A DNA stretch of 64,000 nt from Streptomyces hyaluromycini. GTDB taxonomy: Bacteria > Actinomycetota > Actinomycetes > Streptomycetales > Streptomycetaceae. Positions within the stretch are counted from its first letter, which is position 1; each line of letters begins with the position of its first letter. A program made the position numbers and the translations under genes. Under the pieces are notes generated by a model, which saw only the letters and a list, made by a program, of their open reading frames with translations, had not been told where the DNA came from and ran no database searches. Shown piece after piece: positions 51,087 to 59,031 of this stretch. Where the stretch lies: contig NZ_BCFL01000019.1 of the NCBI RefSeq assembly GCF_002217755.1, forward strand, positions 124,001-188,000, given 5' to 3'.

Positions 51087-52370
51087 ATGGCTGTGCAGAC
51101 TGTTGCAAGCGCCACCGATTCCACCGTAGACCTTGGTCCCGCCGCCGCCCTGAGCTGCCGCGAGTGCGGTCACCGCGTTCCGCTCGGCCCGGTCTTCGCC
51201 TGCGAGGAGTGTTTCGGCCCGCTGGAGATCGCGTACGACTTCTCGGCCTACGACACCGAGGAGCTCCGCAAGCAGATCGAAGCGGGTCCCGCGAACATCT
51301 GGCGCTACGCGCCGCTGCTGCCCGTCCCCGCGGACGTGGCGACCAAGCCGAACATCAACCCCGGCTGGACCAAGCTCGTCAGGGCCGACAACCTGGCCCG
51401 TGAGCTCGGGGTGACCGGCGGCCTGTACGTGAAGGACGACTCCGGCAACCCGACGCACTCCTTCAAGGACCGCGTCGTCGCCCAGGCCGTCGAGGCCGCC
51501 CGCGCCTTCGGCTACACCACTCTCTCCTGCTCCTCCACCGGCAACCTGGCCGGCGCGGTCGGTGCCGCCGCCGCCCGGGCCGGCTTCCGCTCCTGCGTGT
51601 TCATCCCGCACGACCTGGAGCAGGGCAAGATCGTCATGGCCGCGATCTACGGCGGCGAGCTCGTCGGCATCGAGGGCAACTACGACGACGTGAACCGTTT
51701 CTGCTCCGAGCTGATCGGCGACCCGGCCGGCGAGGGCTGGGGCTTCGTCAACGTCAACCTGCGGCCGTACTACGCGGAGGGCTCCAAGACCCTGGCGTAC
51801 GAGATCTGCGAGCAGCTCGGCTGGCGGATCCCGGACCAGCTGGTCATCCCGATCGCCTCCGGCTCGCAGCTCACGAAGATCGACAAGGGTCTGCAGGAGC
51901 TGATCAAGCTCGGGCTCGTCGAGGACAAGCCGTACAAGATCTTCGGCGCCCAGGCCGAGGGGTGCTCGCCGGTGTCGGTCGCCTACAAGGAGGGCCACGA
52001 CGTGGTCCGCCCGCAGAAGCCGAACACCATCGCCAAGTCCCTCGCCATCGGCAACCCGGCCGACGGGCCGTACGTCCTCGACATCGCACGGCGTACCGGC
52101 GGTGCCGTGGAGGACGTCACCGACGAGCAGGTCGTCGACGCGATCAAGCTGCTCGCACGGACCGAGGGAATCTTCGCGGAAACCGCCGGCGGGGTGACGG
52201 TTGGAGTCACCAAGAAGCTCATTGAGAATGGGTTGATTGATCCGGCGAAGTCGGTTGTTGTACTCAACACCGGTGATGGACTGAAGACGCTGGACGCGGT
52301 CGCCGGTACCGGGCTCACCGCCACCATTCGCCCGAATCTGGAGTCTTTCCGTGAGGCCGGGCTCGCCTGA
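51087..52370 (+). CDS. thrC: threonine synthase
   Basis: 427 residues, PLP-dependent. PLP lysine Lys127 in NPTHSFKDRV. The zinc-ribbon-like N-terminus has Cys24, Cys27, Cys39 and Cys42 (SCRECGHR, CEECFGP), typical of actinobacterial and archaeal forms. Converts O-phosphohomoserine to threonine. ATG at 51087 has a GAGGAGAAAG upstream. Regulated by a SAM-I riboswitch, so it shares control with methionine metabolism. Followed by a sulfur-carrier gene 43 bp on. Confidence 0.95.
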   Translation: MAVQTVASATDSTVDLGPAAALSCRECGHRVPLGPVFACEECFGPLEIAYDFSAYDTEELRKQIEAGPANIWRYAPLLPVPADVATKPNINPGWTKLVRADNLARELGVTGGLYVKDDSGNPTHSFKDRVVAQAVEAARAFGYTTLSCSSTGNLAGAVGAAAARAGFRSCVFIPHDLEQGKIVMAAIYGGELVGIEGNYDDVNRFCSELIGDPAGEGWGFVNVNLRPYYAEGSKTLAYEICEQLGWRIPDQLVIPIASGSQLTKIDKGLQELIKLGLVEDKPYKIFGAQAEGCSPVSVAYKEGHDVVRPQKPNTIAKSLAIGNPADGPYVLDIARRTGGAVEDVTDEQVVDAIKLLARTEGIFAETAGGVTVGVTKKLIENGLIDPAKSVVVLNTGDGLKTLDAVAGTGLTATIRPNLESFREAGLA

Positions 52371-52413
52371 GTCCCCCGAGAAATAGGGCCTTGCCCAGAC
52401 CGGAGGTAAAAAC

Positions 52414-52689
52414 GTGAGCGTCACCGTTCGCATCCCCACCATCCTGCGCGCCTACACCGGCGGTAAGGCCGAAGTCGCCGCCGAAGGCACCACCCTCGGC
52501 GCGGTCATCGCCGACCTGGAGAAGAACCACGCCGGGATCTCCGCGCGCGTTCTCGACGACCAGGGCAAGCTGCGCCGGTTCGTCAATGTGTACGTAAATG
52601 ACGACGACGTGCGGTTCGAGCAGGGCCTGGAGACCGCCACCCCGGACGGGGCCGGTGTCTCCATCATCCCGGCCGTCGCCGGCGGCTGA
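52414..52689 (+). CDS. MoaD/ThiS-family sulfur carrier protein
   Basis: 91 residues, beta-grasp ubiquitin-like fold (VTVRIPTILRAYTGGKAEV, NVYVNDDDVRF, GVSIIPAVAGG). The C-terminal Gly-Gly is the activation site for thiocarboxylation. MoaD, ThiS and CysO-type roles are all possible. Placement after thrC is common in actinobacteria, and a sulfur donor role in cysteine/methionine synthesis (CysO type) is attractive with the SAM riboswitch. GTG at 52414 has GGAGG upstream. A strong terminator follows. Confidence 0.9.
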   Translation: MSVTVRIPTILRAYTGGKAEVAAEGTTLGAVIADLEKNHAGISARVLDDQGKLRRFVNVYVNDDDVRFEQGLETATPDGAGVSIIPAVAGG

Positions 52690-52766
52690 CCCGCTGACCT
52701 GCTTGACAGGCTGATCGAATGACCGAACATTACCTTCGGTAACGCCGATCACCGACTGTTCATCCG

Positions 52767-52801
52767 ATTGCCCCCTCCGTGAGAGAAGCGGAGGGGGCAA
52801 T
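52767..52801 (+). terminator. terminator after the sulfur-carrier gene
   Basis: 13-bp perfect stem ATTGCCCCCTCCG / CGGAGGGGGCAAT with a 9-nt loop, followed by TTCTG. Confidence 0.85.
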
Positions 52802-53157
52802 TCTGTGTGGTTGAGCGCGGTACAGTTGGGGAACGCGGTCCCGATCTCCAGGTCGGGGACCCCGTATTCGATACCGCGAGCCCGACAAGAAGTAGCCAAA
52901 GTGTGCGGGTTATATGCGGCTTTTGCGGCCTTTCTGTGGCCCGACTTGCCCTGAATTCGGCCGAATTCTCGCTACATTCCGGACCGCTCCCGTCCAGAAT
53001 TCTCGTCCGATTGACCTGTTGCAGACGGCAGTTGGACAGATACATTCAGCCGCGGTCGACGCGTTCCGGCGCACGCCCCCAACCAATGGGGGGTGAGGTC
53101 TGACCCGGATCCGCGAAGTGTGGATCTGTGCAAGGGCCAGTAATAGGGGAGTTAGGC
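52802..53157. promoter_or_regulatory. promoter and long 5' UTR of the cold-shock gene
   Basis: No coding frame of interest. TTGCAG (53019-53024) and TACATT (53041-53046) with a 16-bp spacer form a convincing promoter. The transcript would have an untranslated leader of about 105 nt, as in other cold-shock mRNAs, containing an upstream five-codon frame starting at the ATG near 53086. AATTCG/GAATTC-rich tracts near 52960-53000 are unusually AT-rich for the window. Confidence 0.55.
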
Positions 53158-53364
53158 ATGGCTCAGGGCACCGTCAAGTGGTTCAACGCGGAGAAGGGGT
53201 ACGGCTTCATCGCGGTCGACGGTGGTGCGGATGTTTTCGTCCACTACAGCGCGATTCAGATGGACGGCTACCGCACCCTGGAAGAGGGTCAGCGGGTCGA
53301 TTTCGAGATCTCGCAGGGCCAGAAGGGGCCGCAGGCGGACATGGTCCGGCTCGCGACCAGCTGA
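53158..53364 (+). CDS. cold-shock protein (CspA/ScoF family)
   Basis: 68 residues, a single cold-shock domain. RNP1 KGYGFIAV and RNP2 VFVHYSAI are intact. A five-stranded beta-barrel binding single-stranded RNA/DNA, acting as an RNA chaperone and growth regulator. ATG at 53158 after GGGGAG. A very strong terminator follows. It precedes groEL2, as in S. coelicolor scoF4 in my memory. Confidence 0.94.
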   Translation: MAQGTVKWFNAEKGYGFIAVDGGADVFVHYSAIQMDGYRTLEEGQRVDFEISQGQKGPQADMVRLATS

Positions 53365-53407
53365 AGCACGCGCCGACTGACTGCAGCGACGTTCTTCCGT
53401 TCTTCTG

Positions 53408-53446
53408 CTGAAGGGCTCGCACCCACCGGGTGCGAGCCCTTCAGCG
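53408..53446 (+). terminator. terminator after the cold-shock gene
   Basis: 18-bp perfect stem (53408-53425 with 53429-53446) with a 3-nt loop, 44 bp after the stop. One of the strongest hairpins in the window. Confidence 0.9.
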
Positions 53447-53523
53447 TGCCCGGGGTCCGGCTCCGGCAGGCCCGGAGATCCGGCCCCGGCGCGCCCGGAG
53501 GTCCTGCCGGACTGCGAGAGGCG

Positions 53524-53568
53524 CTTGCACTCGACCATGCCGAGTGCTAATCATTGGCGTTAGCACTC
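53524..53568 (+). promoter_or_regulatory. CIRCE operator (HrcA site) with an extra arm
   Basis: CTTGCACTC-N9-GAGTGCTAA (53524-53550) is the classical CIRCE, one mismatch. A third arm TTAGCACTC follows after another 9 nt (53560-53568), so two overlapping inverted repeats share the middle arm. HrcA represses groEL2 at this site until heat shock. Confidence 0.88.
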
Positions 53569-53712
53569 TGAAGGTGAGAGTGACAAAGAAGGACCGGGTC
53601 GGTGAGGCCCACAGGCCGGGTGGGGCAAGGAACCCACGGGCCGGTGAGCCGTCCGTCGCGGGCGCGGGCGCGGTCCGAAGACTCACCCCCAGTCCTGGAG
53701 GGACCACTTCAC

Positions 53713-55335
53713 ATGGCCAAGATCATCGCGTTCGACGAGGAGGCGCGGCGCGGCCTTGAGCGCGGTATGAACCAGCTCGCCGACGCCGTCAAGGTCACCC
53801 TCGGCCCCAAGGGCCGCAACGTCGTCCTTGAGAAGAAGTGGGGCGCCCCCACGATCACCAACGATGGTGTGTCCATCGCCAAGGAGATCGAGCTGGAGGA
53901 CCCGTACGAGAAGATCGGCGCCGAGCTGGTCAAGGAAGTCGCCAAGAAGACGGACGACGTCGCCGGTGACGGTACGACCACCGCGACCGTGCTCGCCCAG
54001 GCCCTGGTCCGCGAGGGCCTGCGCAACGTGGCCGCCGGTGCCAACCCGATGGCCCTGAAGCGCGGTATCGAGAAGGCCGTCGAGGCCGTCTCCGGTGCCC
54101 TGCTGGAGCAGGCGAAGGACGTCGAGACCAAGGAGCAGATCGCCTCCACGGCCTCCATCTCCGCCGCCGACACCCAGATCGGCGAGCTCATCGCCGAGGC
54201 CATGGACAAGGTCGGCAAGGAAGGCGTCATCACCGTCGAGGAGTCCCAGACCTTCGGTCTGGAGCTGGAGCTCACCGAGGGTATGCGCTTCGACAAGGGC
54301 TACATCTCGGCGTACTTCGCCACCGACATGGAGCGTATGGAGGCGTCCCTCGACGACCCGTACATCCTGATCGCCAACTCGAAGATCGGCTCCGTCAAGG
54401 ACCTGCTCCCGCTCCTGGAGAAGGTCATGCAGTCGGGCAAGCCGCTGCTGATCATCGCCGAGGACGTCGAGGGCGAGGCCCTGTCGACCCTGGTCGTCAA
54501 CAAGATCCGTGGCACCTTCAAGTCCGTCGCGGTCAAGGCCCCGGGCTTCGGCGACCGCCGCAAGGCGATGCTGAACGACATCGCCATCCTCACCGGTGGC
54601 GAGGTCATCTCCGAGGAGGTCGGTCTCAAGCTGGAGAACACGACCCTCGACCTGCTGGGCAAGGCCCGCAAGGTGGTCATCACCAAGGACGAGACCACCA
54701 TCGTCGACGGCGCCGGCTCGTCCGACCAGGTCGCCGGCCGGGTCAACCAGATCCGCGCCGAGATCGAGCAGTCCGACTCGGACTACGACCGCGAGAAGCT
54801 CCAGGAGCGCCTGGCCAAGCTCGCCGGTGGCGTCGCCGTCATCAAGGCCGGTGCCGCGACCGAGGTCGAGCTCAAGGAGCGCAAGCACCGCATCGAGGAC
54901 GCCGTGCGCAACGCCAAGGCGGCCGTCGAGGAGGGCATCGTCGCCGGTGGTGGCGTGGCCCTGCTGCAGGCCTCCCAGGTCTTCGAGAAGCTGGAGCTGG
55001 AGGGTGACGAGGCGACCGGCGCACAGGCCGTGAAGCTCGCGCTTGAGGCCCCGCTGAAGCAGATCGCCGTCAACGCCGGCCTTGAGGGCGGCGTCGTGGT
55101 GGAGAAGGTCCGCAACCTCACCCCGGGTCACGGCCTCAACGCCGCGACCGGCGAGTACGTCGACCTGATCGCCGAGGGCATCATCGACCCGGCGAAGGTG
55201 ACCCGTTCCGCGCTGCAGAACGCCGCCTCCATCGCCGCGCTGTTCCTCACCACCGAGGCCGTCATCGCCGACAAGCCGGAGAAGGCCGCCGCGGCCGCCC
55301 CGGGCGGCATGCCGGGCGGTGACATGGACTTCTGA
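53713..55335 (+). CDS. groEL2: chaperonin GroEL2 (60 kDa)
   Basis: 540 residues. N-terminal AKIIAFDEEARRGLERG, ATP-binding GDGTTTATVLAQ, apical and intermediate domains in order, and the C-terminal GGMPGGDMDF tail (Gly/Met type, as in GroEL rather than the His-rich GroEL1). It is a stand-alone groEL without groES beside it, the usual Streptomyces groEL2 arrangement. ATG at 53713 has GGAGGG upstream. Controlled by CIRCE. A terminator lies 27 bp downstream. Confidence 0.97.
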   Translation: MAKIIAFDEEARRGLERGMNQLADAVKVTLGPKGRNVVLEKKWGAPTITNDGVSIAKEIELEDPYEKIGAELVKEVAKKTDDVAGDGTTTATVLAQALVREGLRNVAAGANPMALKRGIEKAVEAVSGALLEQAKDVETKEQIASTASISAADTQIGELIAEAMDKVGKEGVITVEESQTFGLELELTEGMRFDKGYISAYFATDMERMEASLDDPYILIANSKIGSVKDLLPLLEKVMQSGKPLLIIAEDVEGEALSTLVVNKIRGTFKSVAVKAPGFGDRRKAMLNDIAILTGGEVISEEVGLKLENTTLDLLGKARKVVITKDETTIVDGAGSSDQVAGRVNQIRAEIEQSDSDYDREKLQERLAKLAGGVAVIKAGAATEVELKERKHRIEDAVRNAKAAVEEGIVAGGGVALLQASQVFEKLELEGDEATGAQAVKLALEAPLKQIAVNAGLEGGVVVEKVRNLTPGHGLNAATGEYVDLIAEGIIDPAKVTRSALQNAASIAALFLTTEAVIADKPEKAAAAAPGGMPGGDMDF

Positions 55336-55361
55336 TCCGATCCCGGATCAGCCCGTCCTTT

Positions 55362-55407
55362 CCGAGGGCGGCACCTCTTGCCAATGGGCGAGGGGTGCCG
55401 CCCTCGG
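55362..55407 (+). terminator. groEL2 terminator
   Basis: 14-bp stem CCGAGGGCGGCACC / GGTGCCGCCCTCGG with an 18-nt loop that can extend pairing by a CCTC/GAGG step. Confidence 0.85.
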
Positions 55408-55421
55408 GCGTTTCCGGCGCC

Positions 55422-55469
55422 GGTGTCCGGGTGTCCGGGTGTCCCGGTGGCCGGGTGGCCGGGTGGCCG
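55422..55469. repeat. six-copy 8-bp tandem repeat
   Basis: Units GGTGTCCG (twice), GGTGTCCC, GGTGGCCG (three times) follow one another without gaps, downstream of groEL2. A slippage-prone minisatellite. Confidence 0.7.
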
Positions 55470-55533
55470 GGGTCACACCGCACCCGCGCGGGACCGGGAA
55501 TGCGCACGACCGGGCAGGTCGTTGTGCACAGAC

Positions 55534-55554
55534 GTGCACTCGATGCGCGTGCAC
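55534..55554. promoter_or_regulatory. GTGCAC inverted repeat upstream of ene-reductase
   Basis: GTGCAC at 55534-55539 and 55549-55554 with a 9-bp spacer, immediately before the GGTATACGAC repeats. Candidate second regulator site. Confidence 0.35.
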
Positions 55555-55563
55555 ATACCGACT

Positions 55564-55589
55564 GGTATACGACTCGTCCGGTATACGAC
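55564..55589. promoter_or_regulatory. tandem GGTATACGAC operator
   Basis: GGTATACGAC at 55564-55573 and 55580-55589, direct repeats with a 16-bp period, directly before the ene-reductase ribosome site. Typical of TetR/MarR control of old-yellow-enzyme genes. The regulator gene is not nearby. Confidence 0.55.
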
Positions 55590-55611
55590 CTACTCACGAG
55601 GAGCCCCCCAC

Positions 55612-56739
55612 GTGACCGTCACCACGCCTCCCGCCTCCCGCGCGGCCGAGATCCTCTCCCGTCCCATCGCCCTGAACGGGCTCACGGTCCCCAACCGGAT
55701 CGTGATGGCGCCGATGACCCGCCAGTTCAGCCCCGGCGGCGTACCCGGCGAGGACGTGGTCTCGTACTACTCCCGCCGGGCCGCCGCAGGTGTCGGTCTG
55801 ATCGTCACCGAGGGGACGTACGTCGGCCACGACTCGGCCGGGCAGAGCAGCCGTATCCCGCGGTTCCACGGCGAGGAGCAGCTGGCGGGCTGGGCGAAGG
55901 TCGCCGAGGGGGTGCACGCGGCCGGCGGCACGATCGTCCCGCAGCTGTGGCACATCGGCATGGTCCGCAAGCAGGGCCAGCCGCCGTTCGCGGACGCCCC
56001 GGCCGTCGGTCCCTCCGGCATCCGCCTGGACGGCACCGAGGGCGAGGGCAGGGCGATGACCCGGCAGGACCTGGACGACGTCATCCGCGCGTTCGCCGAG
56101 GCCGCGGCCGCCGCCGAGCGCATCGGCTTCGACGGCGTCGAACTGCACGGCGCCCACGGCTACCTGCTCGACCAGTTCCTGTGGGCGGGCACCAACCGCC
56201 GCACCGACGCGTACGGCGGCGACCCGGTCGCCCGTACGAAGTTCGCCGCGGAGATCGTGGCCGCCGTACGCGCAGCGGTCTCCCCGGAGTTCCCGGTCAT
56301 CCTGCGCTACTCGCAGTGGAAGTCCGACAACTACGACGCCCGCCTCGCCGAGACCCCCGAGGAGCTGGAGGCGATCCTCACGCCGCTGGCCGCCGCCGGC
56401 GTCGACGTCTTCCACGCCTCCACCCGCCGCTACTGGCTCCCCGAGTTCGAGGGCTCCGACCTGAACCTGGCCGGCTGGACCAAGAAGCTCACCGGCAGGC
56501 CCACCATCACCGTCGGCTCGGTCGGCCTCGACGGCGACTTCATCAAGGGCTTCCAGGGCGAGGGCTCCCCGCTCAAGGGCATCGACGACCTCCTCGACAG
56601 CCTGGAGCGCGACGAGTACGACATGGTCGCCGTCGGCCGCGCCCTGCTCCAGGACCCCGAGTGGGCGGCGAAGGTCCTCGCCGGCCGCACGGACGAGCTC
56701 AAGGCGTACGACGCGGCGGCCCTGAAGACCCTGAGCTGA
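55612..56739 (+). CDS. NADH:flavin oxidoreductase / ene-reductase (old yellow enzyme)
   Basis: 375 residues, TIM-barrel FMN protein. LNGLTVPNRIVMAPMTRQFS, GVELHGAHGYLLDQFLW (the His-x-x-His active-site pair is read as HGAH), and a C-terminal TVGSVGLDGDF and DMVAVGRALLQDPEW closing the phosphate site. Reduces activated double bonds with NADH/NADPH. It is of the longer bacterial class. GTG at 55612 with GAGGAG upstream. The operator-like repeats upstream suggest inducible expression. Confidence 0.92.
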   Translation: MTVTTPPASRAAEILSRPIALNGLTVPNRIVMAPMTRQFSPGGVPGEDVVSYYSRRAAAGVGLIVTEGTYVGHDSAGQSSRIPRFHGEEQLAGWAKVAEGVHAAGGTIVPQLWHIGMVRKQGQPPFADAPAVGPSGIRLDGTEGEGRAMTRQDLDDVIRAFAEAAAAAERIGFDGVELHGAHGYLLDQFLWAGTNRRTDAYGGDPVARTKFAAEIVAAVRAAVSPEFPVILRYSQWKSDNYDARLAETPEELEAILTPLAAAGVDVFHASTRRYWLPEFEGSDLNLAGWTKKLTGRPTITVGSVGLDGDFIKGFQGEGSPLKGIDDLLDSLERDEYDMVAVGRALLQDPEWAAKVLAGRTDELKAYDAAALKTLS

Positions 56740-56760
56740 CCCCGCCCGTTCGCCCTCGGG

Positions 56761-57165
56761 TCAGCCGGCGATCCGGCCGAAGAACCCGAGGGCGAACGCG
56801 TAGGGCACCACGAGCAGCAGCGCCGGGCGCAGGGCGCGCCGGCGCTGTTCGCCTTCGTGCACCCGGGTGTCGTACGCGTAGACGAAGGCGCCGGCGGCAC
56901 ACCCGCCCATGTACGCCGTCGTCAGAAACCCGAACATCCTGCCCCACTCCCCGACCACGGCGACCACGGCCAGCACGTGGCCCGCGACCGCCGCACCCGC
57001 CCCGACCCAGGTCATCGGGTCGTCCTGCACCCGCCAGGCGGCGGCCCCCCTGCGCCCCCGGCCGGTGAGCCTGGTGAAGAGCGCGTACCCGATGGCGGGC
57101 AGGCCCGCGAGCGCCAGCAGGGTGGCCCACAGGGCGCCGGTGTCCGGGGAGACGGTCACAGCCAT
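56761..57165 (-). CDS. small membrane protein, unknown function (pair partner 2)
   Basis: 134 residues with three to four membrane segments (LWATLLALAGLPAIGYALF, WVGAGAAVAGHVLAVVAVV, FGFLTTAYMGGCAAGAFVYAY, ALLLVVPYAFALGFFGRI). No recognised family. It overlaps the upstream gene by 10 bp, so it is translationally coupled to it. Ends convergently with the ene-reductase after 21 bp. Confidence 0.75.
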   Translation of the reverse strand: MAVTVSPDTGALWATLLALAGLPAIGYALFTRLTGRGRRGAAAWRVQDDPMTWVGAGAAVAGHVLAVVAVVGEWGRMFGFLTTAYMGGCAAGAFVYAYDTRVHEGEQRRRALRPALLLVVPYAFALGFFGRIAG

Positions 57166-57620
57166 CCCCCGATGCTCATGATCATGGCGGCCATCAGCTG
57201 CACCAGCAGGGACAGGACGCCGAAGATCAGGGCGCCCAAGGGCGCGGCGTCCGCTTCCACGCCCGTGTACCTCCCGAGGCCCCAGCCTCCCACCGCGGCC
57301 AGGAGAGGTATGAGGGCCAGCACGACCTGACCCGCCGCGAACAGCGGGACCACGTCGAGCGCCATCAGTACCCCGACCCCGGCCCAGGCGCCCCGCGCCC
57401 CGCGCGTCTCCGGCCGGCCGAAACGCATCGCGCCGTAGATCACCGAGTGCACCACGGCGACGAGGGTGCACATGACGGCCGCGCGCGCGGCCAGGTCGCC
57501 CAGGGGCGCGAGGAAGTCCCCCCGTACCAGCCCCTCCAGGAGGTGCCCCGACGCGGTGAAGGCCGACATCCCGAGGGTGATCAGGAGCGAGACGCGCAGC
57601 TGCTTGAGCAGGCCGGTCAT
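57156..57620 (-). CDS. small membrane protein, unknown function (pair partner 1)
   Basis: 154 residues with about four membrane segments (LRVSLLITLGMSAFTASG, AAVMCTLVAVVHSVIYGA, WAGVGVLMALDVVPLFAAG, ALIFGVLSLLVQLMAAMIM). No recognised family. Its end overlaps the next gene start by 10 bp. The pair probably forms a hetero-oligomeric membrane complex (inference). Confidence 0.75.
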   Translation of the reverse strand: MTGLLKQLRVSLLITLGMSAFTASGHLLEGLVRGDFLAPLGDLAARAAVMCTLVAVVHSVIYGAMRFGRPETRGARGAWAGVGVLMALDVVPLFAAGQVVLALIPLLAAVGGWGLGRYTGVEADAAPLGALIFGVLSLLVQLMAAMIMSIGGWL

Positions 57621-57969
57621 CGCCGTCCGCCTGGCGTGCGGGTTGCGTGGGTCGCGTACGTCATCACGGCTCGGCTCTCCGGTCGGCGGCTGATGGGGGC
57701 ATGGGACGTCAGGAACCTGTGAGGGCGCCTCCCGGGGACGGTCACGAGATGCCCAAGGGGCGAGCCGCGGGTCTTCCTGACCCTTGACCCGGCTGAAAAT
57801 CGCTGCTCCGGATGGGCGCATTCTATGCGCATGCCATGGGGCGCCTGTCGGGCAAACCGGTGCTGAGCTGCCAGAACGTCCCAAGTGGGGTGGGGGGCGC
57901 GGCCATTTGACGCACGCACTTCGTTATTGGCTTGTGACGGCTGCCGAAGTCACCGGTAGCGTCCTGACC
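57621..57969. other. 349-bp divergent intergenic region
   Basis: Between the membrane pair and the phosphoesterase gene. It contains the membrane-pair promoter side, two GGTCAAGGGTCAGG-type half repeats near 57776-57790, and the phosphoesterase -10 element TAGCGT (57957-57962). Nothing coding is evident. Confidence 0.5.
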
Positions 57970-58842
57970 ATGCGGATACTCCATCTCTCGGACACCCACC
58001 TGGACCGCACCGACGCCCCCAACAGACGGGGTGTCAACGCCACCGCGTCGCTGCGGCTGATGCTCGACGAACTCCGCCATCTCCAGGGCCTCGACGCGGT
58101 CGTCGTCACCGGCGACCTCGCCGACGACGGCTCGGCGGAGGCGTACGCGGCCCTGCGCACCCTGATCGGCGCCTACGCCGAGGCCCGGAACATCCCCGTT
58201 CTCTGCACCACCGGCAACCACGACGAGCGCGAGGCCTTCGCCAAGGTGCTGGGCAGCGGGCATCTGGACGCCGACGGCACCGATCGCGCCGAGCTGGTGT
58301 TCGGTTCGCAGGAGCGGGCCGCCGTGAGCACGGTCGGCGGCTGGCGCTTCGTCACCCTGGACTCGCTCGTGCCGGGCAGGATCCACGGCCGCCTCGGCGC
58401 ACCCCAGCTGGAGTGGCTGCGCGAGGTGCTGCGCACCCCGGCCGGGCACGGCACGGTCCTCGCCTTCCACCACCCGCCTCTCGCCCTGGACATCTCGCCG
58501 ACCCAGCAGGCCTTCGGGCTGCGCGACCCCGGCGACCTGGCGGCGGCGATCCGGGGGAGCGACGTACGGGTGATCCTCACGGGCCACTACCACCTCCAGC
58601 TCTTCGGGGTGCTGGAGTCGGTGCCGGTGTGGGTGACGCCGGGGGTGGTCAACCGGATCGACCTGGCCGTGGCGCCCGGCGGTGAGCGGGCGGTGCGCGG
58701 GGCGTCGGCGTCGCTGGTGGAGCTGGGCGGGCCCGCGAGCCCGATGTTCCACACCTTCCATGCGCGGGATCCGCGGGCCCATGAGACGGTGTACGAGATC
58801 GACGAGGCGGAGGCCAGGGCGTTCGTGGCCCGGCACGGCTGA
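57970..58842 (+). CDS. calcineurin-like metallophosphoesterase (CpdA type)
   Basis: 290 residues. MRILHLSDTHLD (D8-x-H10), VVTGDLADDG, TTGNHDER, LAFHHPPL, ILTGHYH give the five metal-binding motifs. The class includes 3',5'-cyclic-nucleotide phosphodiesterases (CpdA/IcC) in actinobacteria; cAMP hydrolysis is plausible here but not provable. ATG at 57970 with TAGCGT 7 nt upstream suggests leaderless translation. Confidence 0.9.
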   Translation: MRILHLSDTHLDRTDAPNRRGVNATASLRLMLDELRHLQGLDAVVVTGDLADDGSAEAYAALRTLIGAYAEARNIPVLCTTGNHDEREAFAKVLGSGHLDADGTDRAELVFGSQERAAVSTVGGWRFVTLDSLVPGRIHGRLGAPQLEWLREVLRTPAGHGTVLAFHHPPLALDISPTQQAFGLRDPGDLAAAIRGSDVRVILTGHYHLQLFGVLESVPVWVTPGVVNRIDLAVAPGGERAVRGASASLVELGGPASPMFHTFHARDPRAHETVYEIDEAEARAFVARHG

Positions 58843-59031
58843 CCTGGATTGCCTGGATTCACTCCAACGGGTGAGGGGTGTTCGGCACTCGTGCGAAGCG
58901 CCGGACGTTTCATCAGTGACCGGCCGTGACACCGGCAGCGATCACCAGAAACGGTGGGTGCGGTCGGCCGTCGAAGCGACAGCGGTCAGTCGTCGGAAGT
59001 GCCAGCAACCAGCCGTCGAAAGTGAGCGATC

